Origin: Pseudomonadota bacterium
GTDB taxonomy: Bacteria > Pseudomonadota > Alphaproteobacteria > Acetobacterales > Acetobacteraceae
DNA length: 11,580 nt
NCBI GenBank assembly: GCA_021845555.1
Contig: JAJZVS010000080.1
Span: 1 to 11,580, forward strand
Direction of reading: 5' to 3'
The notes beneath the pieces were generated by a model that worked only from the letters and a program-made list of their open reading frames with translations, was not told the DNA's origin and ran no database searches. Position numbers and translations under genes: made by a program. Shown here in pieces: positions 5,931-11,580 of this stretch. Positions within the stretch are counted from its first letter, which is position 1; each line of letters begins with the position of its first letter.

Positions 5931-6680
5931 ATGACCGCCCCGCTCGCCACCAGGACCGCCTTCGTCACCGCCGCCGGGCAGGGGATCGGGCGGGCCATCG
6001 CGCTCGCGCTCGCCGCCGCCGGCGCGCAGGTGATCGCCACCGACGTGAACGAGGCCAAGGTGCACGAGATCGCCGGGCCGGCGATCCGCACCGCGAAGCT
6101 CGATGTCCTGCACGCGGCCGATATCGCCGAGGCCGCGGACGCCGCCGGGCCGGTCGATATCCTTTGCAACTGTGCCGGGTTCGTGCACCAGGGCAGCATC
6201 CTGGACGCCACGGAAGCGGAATGGAGCTTCGGCTTCGAGCTGAACGTCCGGTCCATGTTCCGCACCACCCGCGCCTTTCTGCCGGGGATGCTGACCCGCG
6301 GCGGCGGGGCGATCGTCAACATCGCCTCGGTGGCCTCCAGCCTGAAAGGGGTGCCGAACCGCGCGATCTATGGCGCCACCAAGGCCGCCGTGATCGGGCT
6401 GACGAAATCGGTGGCGGCGGATTTCGTGGGGCGCGGCATCCGCTGCAACGCGATCTGCCCCGGCACCGTCGCCACGCCGAGCCTCGCCGAACGGATCGCC
6501 GCCAACGCGGCGGAGGCCGGATCGGTGGAAGCCGCGCGCGCGGCCTTCGTCGCCCGCCAGCCGATGGGACGGCTCGGCACCGCCGAGGAGATCGCGGCGC
6601 TGGCGGTCTATCTCGCCTCCGACGCGGCTGCCTTCATCACCGGCCAGACGATGGTGATCGACGGCGGCATGACGATGTAA
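5931..6680 (+). CDS. SDR dehydrogenase, 2-keto-3-deoxy-sugar-acid (KDF/KDP) 4-dehydrogenase-like
   Basis: 249-residue classical short-chain dehydrogenase. Rossmann motif TAAGQGIG at 13-20 (the first Gly is Ala, as in human DHRS6/BDH2). D38 at the end of strand 2 predicts NAD(H) preference. NCAG lies at 80-83, with catalytic S133, Y147 and K151. R144 beside the active site and blocks such as AGFVHQGSILD, LNVRSMF, SVASSLKGVPNRAIYGATKAAVIGLTKSVAADF, CPGTVATPSL and YLASDAAAFITGQTMVIDGG are those of the DHRS6 group, which contains bacterial 2-keto-3-deoxy-L-fuconate dehydrogenase. The predicted reaction is oxidation of the C4 hydroxyl of a 2-keto-3-deoxy acid made by the upstream dehydratase, giving a 2,4-diketo acid. 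It follows the dehydratase by 10 nt and precedes the hydrolase by 24 nt. Activity on 3-hydroxybutyrate, as in BDH2, is the main alternative, but the operon argues for the sugar-acid role. Confidence 0.85.
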   Translation: MTAPLATRTAFVTAAGQGIGRAIALALAAAGAQVIATDVNEAKVHEIAGPAIRTAKLDVLHAADIAEAADAAGPVDILCNCAGFVHQGSILDATEAEWSFGFELNVRSMFRTTRAFLPGMLTRGGGAIVNIASVASSLKGVPNRAIYGATKAAVIGLTKSVAADFVGRGIRCNAICPGTVATPSLAERIAANAAEAGSVEAARAAFVARQPMGRLGTAEEIAALAVYLASDAAAFITGQTMVIDGGMTM

Positions 6681-6704
6681 CGACTTTCTCAACGGAGACA
6701 CCAG

Positions 6705-7550
6705 ATGAAACTGCTCCGCTACGGCCCGTCCGGCGCCGAGAAGCCGGCGATGCTCGACGCCAACGGCGACATCCGCTGCCTGTCCGCCGTGGTGCGCGAC
6801 ATCGACGGCTATGCGCTGAACGATGCCACGCTCGACATGCTGCGCCGGATCGATCCCGCGACCCTGCCCAAGGTGACCGGCAACCCGCGCATCGGCCCCT
6901 GCGTGGTCCGCCCGGTCAACTACATCTGCATCGGCCTGAACTACGCCGACCACGCCGCCGAGACCGGCGCGGCGATCCCGAAGGAGCCGATCGTGTTCCT
7001 GAAGTCCCTCGGCGCGTTCTGCGGCCCGTCGGACGACGTGAAGATGCCGCGCGGCTCGCAGAAGCTGGACTGGGAGGTGGAGCTCGGCATCGTCATCGGC
7101 AGGACCGCGCGCTACGTGCCCGAGCACGCGGCGATGGACCACGTCGCCGGCTATTGCGTGTGCAACGACGTCAGCGAGCGCGAATACCAGATCGAGCGCG
7201 GCGGCACCTGGGACAAGGGCAAGGGCTGCGACACCTTCGGCCCCACCGGCCCGTGGATGGTCACCAAGGACGAGATCCCCGATCCGCAGAAGCTGCGTCT
7301 GTGGACCGAGGTCGATGGCGTGCGCATGCAGGACGGCACCACCGCGACGATGATCTTCGGCGTGCGCAAGATCGTCAGCTACGTGAGCCACTTCATCACC
7401 CTGCACGCCGGCGACGTGATCGCCACCGGCACGCCCCCCGGCGTCGGACTGGGCAAGACGCCGGAACCCGTCTTCCTGCGCCCCGGCAACGTGATGCGCC
7501 TGTCGGTGGAAGGTCTCGGGGTGCAGACCCAGCGCGTTGTCGAGGCCTGA
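6705..7550 (+). CDS. FAH-family hydrolase, 2,4-diketo-3-deoxy-sugar-acid hydrolase-like
   Basis: 281-residue fumarylacetoacetate-hydrolase-family enzyme. Residues 1-65 form the small N-terminal domain (MKLLRYGPSGAEKPAMLD). The catalytic FAH domain starts near CIGLNYADHAAE, and the metal ligands are visible as E124 and E126 (WEVELGIVIG) and D155 (CNDVSEREYQ). Further family blocks are FLKSLGAFCGPSDD, KGCDTFGPTGPW, MIFGVRKIVSYVSHFITL and DVIATGTPPGVGLGKTP. Sequence and position resemble Xanthomonas 2,4-diketo-3-deoxy-L-fuconate hydrolase, which cleaves the C-C bond of the SDR product to pyruvate and a 2-hydroxy acid. Homologues are often mislabelled ureidoglycolate lyase. GGAG at 6694-6697 lies 7 nt before the ATG. 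Last clear gene of the operon; a 12-bp hairpin follows 20 nt after its stop. Confidence 0.88.
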   Translation: MKLLRYGPSGAEKPAMLDANGDIRCLSAVVRDIDGYALNDATLDMLRRIDPATLPKVTGNPRIGPCVVRPVNYICIGLNYADHAAETGAAIPKEPIVFLKSLGAFCGPSDDVKMPRGSQKLDWEVELGIVIGRTARYVPEHAAMDHVAGYCVCNDVSEREYQIERGGTWDKGKGCDTFGPTGPWMVTKDEIPDPQKLRLWTEVDGVRMQDGTTATMIFGVRKIVSYVSHFITLHAGDVIATGTPPGVGLGKTPEPVFLRPGNVMRLSVEGLGVQTQRVVEA

Positions 7551-9066
7551 TCCCGCGCCCCTTACCCCGACCCTCTCCCCGCTGACGCGGGGAGAGGGAG
7601 CGACATCGGCCGAAACAACCTGGGTACTCCGGCTGATCCTGGCCGCTACGCTGGTGCGGATCGGCTTCGCCTGGGCGCTCGGTCTGGGGGTGGACGAATC
7701 CTACATGGTCGCCACCGGCCGCACGCTGCGGCTGGGGTATTTCGACCATCCGCCGGCCTCCTGGTGGATGCAGTGGGCCGGCGCGCATCTGTTCGGCACG
7801 GACGCGCCGCTGGCCGTCCGCCTGCCGTTCATCGCCGCGTTCGCGCTGGCCACCTGGCTGATGTACCGGCTCGGCGCGGCGGTGGCGGACCGGCGGGCGG
7901 GGCTGTGGGCGGCGGTGGCGCTGACCCTGTCGCCGGTGTTCGGCGTCACCACGGCAAGCTGGGTGCTGCCGGACGGGCCGCTCGACCTCGCGCTGCTCGG
8001 CGCCGCGCTCTGCCTGGTCCATGCGCTGGAGGCGCGCGGGCGGGCGGCGACGGCGTGGTGGATCGGCACCGGGCTGTGCGCCGGGATCGCGCTGTTCTCG
8101 AAATATACCGCTGTGCTGACGATCGGCGGCGCCTTCGTCTATCTGCTGACCAGCCCGGTCCACCGGCGCTGGCTGGCCCGCCCCGAGCCGTATGCTGCCG
8201 GCGTGCTGGCGCTGGCGGTGTTCGCCCCGGTGGTGCTCTGGAACGCGACGCACCACTGGGCCTCGTTCGCGTTCCAGGGGGACCGCGCGCTTGGCTTGCG
8301 CTTCCGCCCCTGGCAGTTCTTCGTGGTCCTGGGCGGGGAGGCGCTGTTCGTGCTGCCCTGGATCTGGGCGCCGATGATGGTGGCGTTCGGGGCTGCGCTG
8401 CGCCGGGGACCGCGGGACTGGCGGTCCTGGCTGCTGCTTTGTCTCGGCGCGCCGCCGATCGTGGCCTTCGCGCTGATCGCGGTGGTCTCGCGCGATCGCG
8501 TGCTGTTCCACTGGGCCGCGCCCGGCTATCTGATGGGCTTCCCGCTGCTCGGCGCCTGGATCGCCGCGCGGATCGGCAACCGGCACGTCCGCCGCACGCT
8601 GGCCGGCACCGCCGCGTTCGTGCTGGCCGCGGTCGCGGTGGTCGGCACGCAGGTCAAGCTCGACTGGATGCATCCGCTGCTCGCCCGGGTGGCGCGGCAC
8701 GATCCGGATCTGGCCGGGATCGACTGGACCTCGTTGCGCACGCAACTGGAAGCGCGCGGGCTGCTGGCGCCGGGGGTGGTGGTCGGCGTGCCGAGCTGGT
8801 CCGTGGGGGGCAAGATCGCCTATGCGCTGGGGCCGGGGGTGCGGGTGATCTGCCTCAACCCCGATGCGCGGCAATTCGGCTTCGACGCGCCGGCGGCCGA
8901 TGACCTCGGGCGGAACATTCTGGTGGTCGCGCCCGGACCCGGCGCGGCACAGGCGCTGGCGGGGCGGTTCGCCGCCGTCACCCCGTTGCCGCCGGCGACG
9001 ATCGAGGATCGGGGCGTGGTGTTGCAGCCGGTCAGCGTGTTCATCGGCCACGGGCTGCGGCGGTAG
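7537..9066 (+). CDS. ArnT/PMT-type integral-membrane glycosyltransferase
   Basis: Up to 509 residues, inner-membrane glycosyltransferase of the GT-C (PMT/ArnT, GT83/GT39-like) fold that transfers sugars from a polyprenyl-phosphate donor. Seen: a first membrane helix (about 29-50), the periplasmic catalytic acid motif at D53-E54 (GVDESYM), YFDHPP (68-73), the LPDGPL motif and FSKYTAVL, with about ten hydrophobic segments up to residue 375. Then comes a ~130-residue soluble C-terminal domain. No signal identifies donor or acceptor; lipid A, cell-surface glycan or hopanoid modification are all possible. The start is unclear. The only early conventional codon is TTG 7537, which overlaps the preceding gene and forces translation through a 12-bp palindrome (residues about 12-21 read TLSPLTRGEG). 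The next in-frame start, GTG 7654, would cut into helix 1. Confidence 0.82.
   Translation: MSRPDPAPLTPTLSPLTRGEGATSAETTWVLRLILAATLVRIGFAWALGLGVDESYMVATGRTLRLGYFDHPPASWWMQWAGAHLFGTDAPLAVRLPFIAAFALATWLMYRLGAAVADRRAGLWAAVALTLSPVFGVTTASWVLPDGPLDLALLGAALCLVHALEARGRAATAWWIGTGLCAGIALFSKYTAVLTIGGAFVYLLTSPVHRRWLARPEPYAAGVLALAVFAPVVLWNATHHWASFAFQGDRALGLRFRPWQFFVVLGGEALFVLPWIWAPMMVAFGAALRRGPRDWRSWLLLCLGAPPIVAFALIAVVSRDRVLFHWAAPGYLMGFPLLGAWIAARIGNRHVRRTLAGTAAFVLAAVAVVGTQVKLDWMHPLLARVARHDPDLAGIDWTSLRTQLEARGLLAPGVVVGVPSWSVGGKIAYALGPGVRVICLNPDARQFGFDAPAADDLGRNILVVAPGPGAAQALAGRFAAVTPLPPATIEDRGVVLQPVSVFIGHGLRR
7571..7598 (+). repeat. Perfect 12-bp palindrome with TGAC loop (REP-like gene-edge element)
   Basis: The left arm CCCTCTCCCCGC (7571-7582) and right arm GCGGGGAGAGGG (7587-7598) are exact reverse complements around TGAC. 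It lies 20 nt after the hydrolase stop. Elements of this type, which translate as 'SPLTRGEG' or 'PLAGEG', are common at gene edges in GC-rich proteobacteria. It could act as a 3' mRNA-stabilising or transcription-attenuating hairpin for the catabolic operon; there is no T run. Confidence 0.85.
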
Positions 9067-9073
9067 CAGGCCC

Positions 9074-9796
9074 ATGGCCTCGCTGTTCGCGCCGCTGGTC
9101 CGCCCGCTGGTCCGCGCCCTCTCCCAACTCCCCGATCCGGCGTTGCGCGGCGTGCTGCTGCGCAGCCTGGCGCTGGCGGCGGTGGGGTTCGTGGCGCTGG
9201 AGGCAGCCTCGGTCTGGGGGTTGCGCCAGCTTGTGCTGGCACCCGGCTGGGCCGGGCATGGCGCGCTCGCGAGCGTGCTGGGCTGGCTCGGCGGGCTGCT
9301 GGGCGGGGTGGCGGCGGCCTGGGTCGGGATGTGGCTGTTCCTGCCGCTGGCCGGGTTGATCGCCACCGTGTTCCTGGAACGGATCGCCGGCGCGGTGGAG
9401 CGCCGCTGGTATCCGGGCCTGGCGCCGCCGCGCCGGATCGCGGCGCTGGCGCAGGCGTGGGACGGGGTGGTGCTGACGCTGTGGCTGGCGCTGCTCGTTG
9501 TCGTCGCGCTGCTGGCGACGCTGCTGCTGCCCGGCATCGGCTTGCTGGCAGGCTGGGGGATCGGCGCGGTCGCGCTCGGCCGCGGCCTGTTCGTCCCGGT
9601 GGCGCTGCGGCGGATGGGCCGGGCGGAGGCATTGGCCCTGTATCGCCGCCGGCGCGGGCCGGTGCTGCTGCAAGGGGCGGTGCTGGCCGTGGCCGCCTCG
9701 GTGCCAGGGCTCAATCTGCTGGTGCCGGTGGTGGGTGTGGCGGCGATGGTGCATGTCGTGCAGTCGGGCCTGACGGCGGCCGGACGCGGCCGGTAG
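9074..9796 (+). CDS. EI24/CysZ-family integral membrane protein
   Basis: 240-residue inner-membrane protein of the EI24 domain family (PF07264), whose best-known member is the sulfate channel CysZ. Hydrophobic segments lie at about 28-48, 70-98, 131-152, 155-175 and 200-225. Family-typical motifs are FLPLAGLIATVFLERIAGAVE (about 89-109), the conserved amphipathic stretch RRMGRAEALALYRRRRGPVLLQG (179-201), and VPGLNLLVPVVGVAAMVHV near the C-terminus. The ATG at 9074 comes 7 nt after the glycosyltransferase stop, with only a weak AGG upstream, so coupled translation is plausible. No cysteine-biosynthesis gene is nearby. The CysZ name is therefore not used, and the transported substrate, if any, is unknown. 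It ends 37 nt from the convergent chemoreceptor gene. Confidence 0.82.
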   Translation: MASLFAPLVRPLVRALSQLPDPALRGVLLRSLALAAVGFVALEAASVWGLRQLVLAPGWAGHGALASVLGWLGGLLGGVAAAWVGMWLFLPLAGLIATVFLERIAGAVERRWYPGLAPPRRIAALAQAWDGVVLTLWLALLVVVALLATLLLPGIGLLAGWGIGAVALGRGLFVPVALRRMGRAEALALYRRRRGPVLLQGAVLAVAASVPGLNLLVPVVGVAAMVHVVQSGLTAAGRGR

Positions 9797-9811
9797 TCCC
9801 CAAAGTCCGCG

Positions 9812-9826
9812 CCGCGCCGCGCGCGG
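9812..9826. terminator. Candidate bidirectional terminator hairpin in a convergent gap
   Basis: CCGCGC-CGC-GCGCGG is a perfect 6-bp stem with a 3-nt loop, midway between two convergent stop codons (9796 and 9834). On the plus strand it is followed by GAGGCTTT and on the minus strand by ACTTTG, so the T tracts are short and termination would be weak. Confidence 0.4.
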
Positions 9827-9833
9827 GAGGCTT

Positions 9834-11315
9834 TCAGGCGGCCAGCTCGCGCGCCATCTCCGCCACCGAGCCGATCGCGTCATTGGCCGCGCCGATGGCG
9901 CCGGCGATGCGGTCGGCGTTGTCGCGGATGCTGTCCACCGCGCCGGCCGCGGTCTGCATGTTCGCCGAGATCTCCCGCGTGACCGCATTCTGCTCCTCCA
10001 CCGCCGCGGCGGTGGCCGCGGCGATCCCGGCGATCGTGCCCACGGTGGCGGAGATCTCGCGGATGGCGCAGGCCGCCCGTTCGGTTTCGCCCTGCAGGCC
10101 GGTGATCTGCTCGGCCACTTTCTCGGTCGCCTTGCGGGTCTGTTCGGCCAGCGCCTTCACCTCGTTCGCGACCACGGCGAAGCCGCGCCCGGCCTCCCCC
10201 GCCCGTGCCGCCTCGATCGTTGCGTTCAGCGCCAGCAGGTTCGTCTGGCTGGCGATCGAGGTGATCAGCTGCACGATCTGCTCGATCTCTCCGGTCGCGC
10301 GGACGAGGGCGGAAACCGTCGCATCGGTCGCCTGCGCCTCGGTCACCGCGCGGTTGGTGATGGTCGCGGCTTCCGCCATGCGGCTGCTGATTTCGGTGAT
10401 CGAGGCAGCGAGTTCCTCGGCACCGGCGGCCACCGCCTGAACGTTGGTGCTGCCCTGGGTGGACGCCGCCGCCGTGCCGGCGGCCTGTTCGGTCACGGTC
10501 GCGACCGCGTGGCTGAGAGATTGCAGCCCGGCATCGATGCTGCGCGCGAGTTCCCGCCCGCGCTCCCGCCGGTGTACCAGGCCGGTGATGTCGGAGGCGA
10601 GCTTGAGCACCCGCGTCGGCTTGCCCATCGGATCGAGCACCGGGTTGTAGCTGGCCTGGAACCAGATCTCCCGCCCCTCCCGGCCCAGGCGGAGCGCCTC
10701 CCCGGCGAAATACTCCCCGGACCGCAGGTGATCCCAGAAGCGGCGGTAGTCGGGGGTGTCGCGCTCCGCCGTGGGCACCAGCATCGCGTGCGGCTGGCCG
10801 ACCAGCTCGGCCTCGGCGTAGCCCGTTGCCTCCAGGAATTTGGCGTTCGCCGACAGGATCCGCCCGTCGAGGCCGAACTGGATCATCGCCTGGGAGCGGT
10901 CGATGGCGGCGATCTGGGCACGTGTCTCGGCCGCCTGGGCCACGCGCGCGGTCGCGTCGGTGGCGAATTTCACCACCTCGGTCAGGCGGCCGTGGCGGCG
11001 GACCGGGAAACAGGCGCCTTGCAGCCAGACCGGGGAGCCGTCCTTGCGGGCGCGCGGAAACTCCCCGCTATGGGCCTGACCGTCGCGCAGACTGTCCCAG
11101 AAGGCGCGGTAGGACGCGCTTTCCCGCGAGTCGTCATAGAGGAACATGCTGTGGTGGCGGCCGAGCACTTCGTCGCGCCGGTAGCCCGTGGCGGTCAGGA
11201 ACAGGTCGTTCACCTCCTGGATCGTGCCGTCCATGGCGAAGACGATCATCGCCTGGGTGGCGCCGAGTGCGGCCAGGCGGTCGGCGGCGGGGGAGGAGAG
11301 ACGCGGGAACTGCAT
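9834..11315 (-). CDS. Cytoplasmic methyl-accepting chemotaxis protein with two PAS domains
   Basis: 493-residue chemoreceptor with no membrane segment. PAS1 (about 12-125) and PAS2 (about 133-247) look like a tandem duplication about 121 residues apart: FAMDGTIQEVN/FGLDGRILSAN, FLTATGY/FLEATGY, SYRAFWDSLRDG/DYRRFWDHLRSG. The signalling coiled coil spans about 255-490, with its hairpin tip IASQTNLLALNATIEAARAGEAGRGFAVVANEVKALAEQ around 354-392. It would control CheA/CheW from the cytoplasm according to what the PAS domains sense (redox, flavin, haem or a small ligand; not readable here). There is no HAMP domain and no C-terminal CheR/CheB pentapeptide; it ends MARELAA. The ATG at 11315 is chosen over the in-frame GTG at 11321 because AAAGGA lies 8 nt before the ATG but only 2 nt before the GTG. 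No other chemotaxis gene is nearby. Confidence 0.93.
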   Translation of the reverse strand: MQFPRLSSPAADRLAALGATQAMIVFAMDGTIQEVNDLFLTATGYRRDEVLGRHHSMFLYDDSRESASYRAFWDSLRDGQAHSGEFPRARKDGSPVWLQGACFPVRRHGRLTEVVKFATDATARVAQAAETRAQIAAIDRSQAMIQFGLDGRILSANAKFLEATGYAEAELVGQPHAMLVPTAERDTPDYRRFWDHLRSGEYFAGEALRLGREGREIWFQASYNPVLDPMGKPTRVLKLASDITGLVHRRERGRELARSIDAGLQSLSHAVATVTEQAAGTAAASTQGSTNVQAVAAGAEELAASITEISSRMAEAATITNRAVTEAQATDATVSALVRATGEIEQIVQLITSIASQTNLLALNATIEAARAGEAGRGFAVVANEVKALAEQTRKATEKVAEQITGLQGETERAACAIREISATVGTIAGIAAATAAAVEEQNAVTREISANMQTAAGAVDSIRDNADRIAGAIGAANDAIGSVAEMARELAA

Positions 11316-11323
11316 CGGCACGG

Positions 11324-11329
11324 TCCTTT
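11324..11329 (-). promoter_or_regulatory. Ribosome binding site deciding the chemoreceptor start
   Basis: On the minus strand AAAGGA occupies 11329-11324, 8 nt before the ATG at 11315. The competing GTG at 11321 would be only 2 nt away, too close for initiation. Confidence 0.6.
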
Positions 11330-11352
11330 GGTCCGCGGGTGCCGCGACGGGC

Positions 11353-11376
11353 GCGCAACGGGCGCAGGAGTTGCGC
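11353..11376. repeat. 7-bp inverted repeat in the chemoreceptor leader
   Basis: GCGCAAC (11353-11359) and GTTGCGC (11370-11376) are exact reverse complements around a 10-nt loop. If transcription of the chemoreceptor gene begins further upstream, this would form a hairpin in its 5' leader about 24 nt before the ribosome binding site. Function unknown. Confidence 0.5.
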
Positions 11377-11473
11377 CGGCTCGGGTTAACAAACCGCTAC
11401 CCCGGAGGCGCTCCGTCCGACCGGGCGGTGGGTCACGATCCGGTGCTCCGGCGCGCCGGGGGACGGAATCCTG

Positions 11474-11503
11474 GGGACAAATGTCCCGCTGCCGGTTGTC
11501 CCC
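11474..11503. promoter_or_regulatory. Operator-like palindrome with a third half-site
   Basis: GGGACA-AA-TGTCCC (11474-11487) is a perfect 14-bp palindrome. A further half-site, TTGTCCCC (11496-11503), repeats TGTCCC 15 bp downstream and pairs exactly with GGGGACAA (11473-11480). Three related half-sites in a gap upstream of the chemoreceptor suggest binding of a dimeric regulator. No regulator can be named. Confidence 0.4.
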
Positions 11504-11538
11504 GCCCGGTGCCGCATGGTACCAGCAATCGGCACCGC

Positions 11539-11580
11539 ATGCCGAATTTTGCCAACAGGGTGGATCGACCCGTGTTCAAG
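11539..11580 (+). CDS. Possible start of a divergent plus-strand gene (partial)
   Basis: An ATG at 11539 opens a frame to the window end without a stop (14 codons, MPNFANRVDRPVFK). In-frame GTG codons at 11560 and 11572 are alternative starts, and AGGGTGG at 11557-11563 could serve the GTG at 11572. So few codons in GC-rich DNA prove little. The call rests mainly on position: the chemoreceptor reads away from here and a divergent gene is expected. Confidence 0.25.
   Translation, partial: MPNFANRVDRPVFK

Noticed and set aside
3662..6322. Very long open frame on the minus strand (886 codons) opposite the dehydratase and SDR
   Set aside because: Its translation is Arg/His/Gly/Ala-rich low-complexity sequence with no family motifs, and the plus strand here holds proteins with complete catalytic motifs. 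Long antisense frames are expected at this GC content. The same applies to the minus-strand frames at 5184-7406, 7396-9714 and 1462-2991.
6705..7550. Calling the hydrolase ureidoglycolate lyase
   Set aside because: This is a common automatic label for the FAH subgroup; there are no allantoin or purine genes here, and the SDR/dehydratase partners fit a diketo-acid hydrolase.
9074..9796. Naming the EI24-family gene cysZ
   Set aside because: There is no sulfate-assimilation gene nearby and family membership alone does not establish sulfate transport.
11520..11555. Possible sigma-28 (flagellar) promoter reading towards the chemoreceptor (GCCGATTG with a CAAA-like box)
   Set aside because: Only six of eight -10 bases match, the spacing to the -35-like box is off, and the site is over 200 nt from the start codon.

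Overview
The window is very GC-rich, densely packed and almost entirely coding. Gene content and protein style point to an alphaproteobacterium, most likely Rhodospirillales and plausibly Acetobacteraceae. Supporting signs are an NfuA / TsaB / RimI housekeeping neighbourhood of alphaproteobacterial type, a soluble double-PAS chemoreceptor, and palindromes at gene edges that read as 'SPLTRGEG' in translation. The taxonomic placement is inference; there is no rRNA or other marker here.

Layout. (1) 1-70, minus strand: the first 23 codons of an exported protein leaving the window, divergent from a Nudix hydrolase (212-769). (2) 770-937: a gap with a possible promoter and a 3 x 16-bp direct repeat. 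It is followed by a tightly packed plus-strand run: nfuA, a RutE-type nitroreductase, tsaB and rimI, then a RutF-type flavin reductase 31 nt further on. Two rut-type genes therefore sit around core Fe-S and tRNA-modification genes, with no other rut gene in view. (3) 3940-4117: a gap with two adjacent tandem repeats of 13-14 bp and an isolated TTGACA box. (4) 4118-7550: a three-gene catabolic operon of an IlvD/Edd sugar-acid dehydratase (close to D-xylonate dehydratase), a DHRS6/2-keto-3-deoxy-L-fuconate-dehydrogenase-like SDR, and an FAH-family hydrolase. (5) 7537-9796: an ArnT/PMT-type integral-membrane glycosyltransferase and an EI24/CysZ-family membrane protein. (6) 9797-9833: a convergent gap with a GC hairpin. 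(7) 9834-11315, minus strand: a cytoplasmic methyl-accepting protein with two PAS domains. (8) 11316-11580: its upstream region, with an operator-like palindrome and possibly the first codons of a divergent plus-strand gene.

How the genes work together. The clearest system is the 4118-7550 operon. The aldonate is dehydrated to a 2-keto-3-deoxy acid, oxidised at C4 to a 2,4-diketo acid, and cleaved hydrolytically to pyruvate plus a 2-hydroxy acid (glycolate from pentonates, L-lactate from L-fuconate). This matches the non-phosphorylative 'Route III' of pentose catabolism described for Herbaspirillum huttiense and the related L-fucose route of Xanthomonas. The route is known; the pairing with a XylD-like dehydratase and the true substrate are the open points. 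I found no CRISPR array, tRNA, rRNA, insertion sequence or defence system, and nothing I can defend as a wholly undescribed system.
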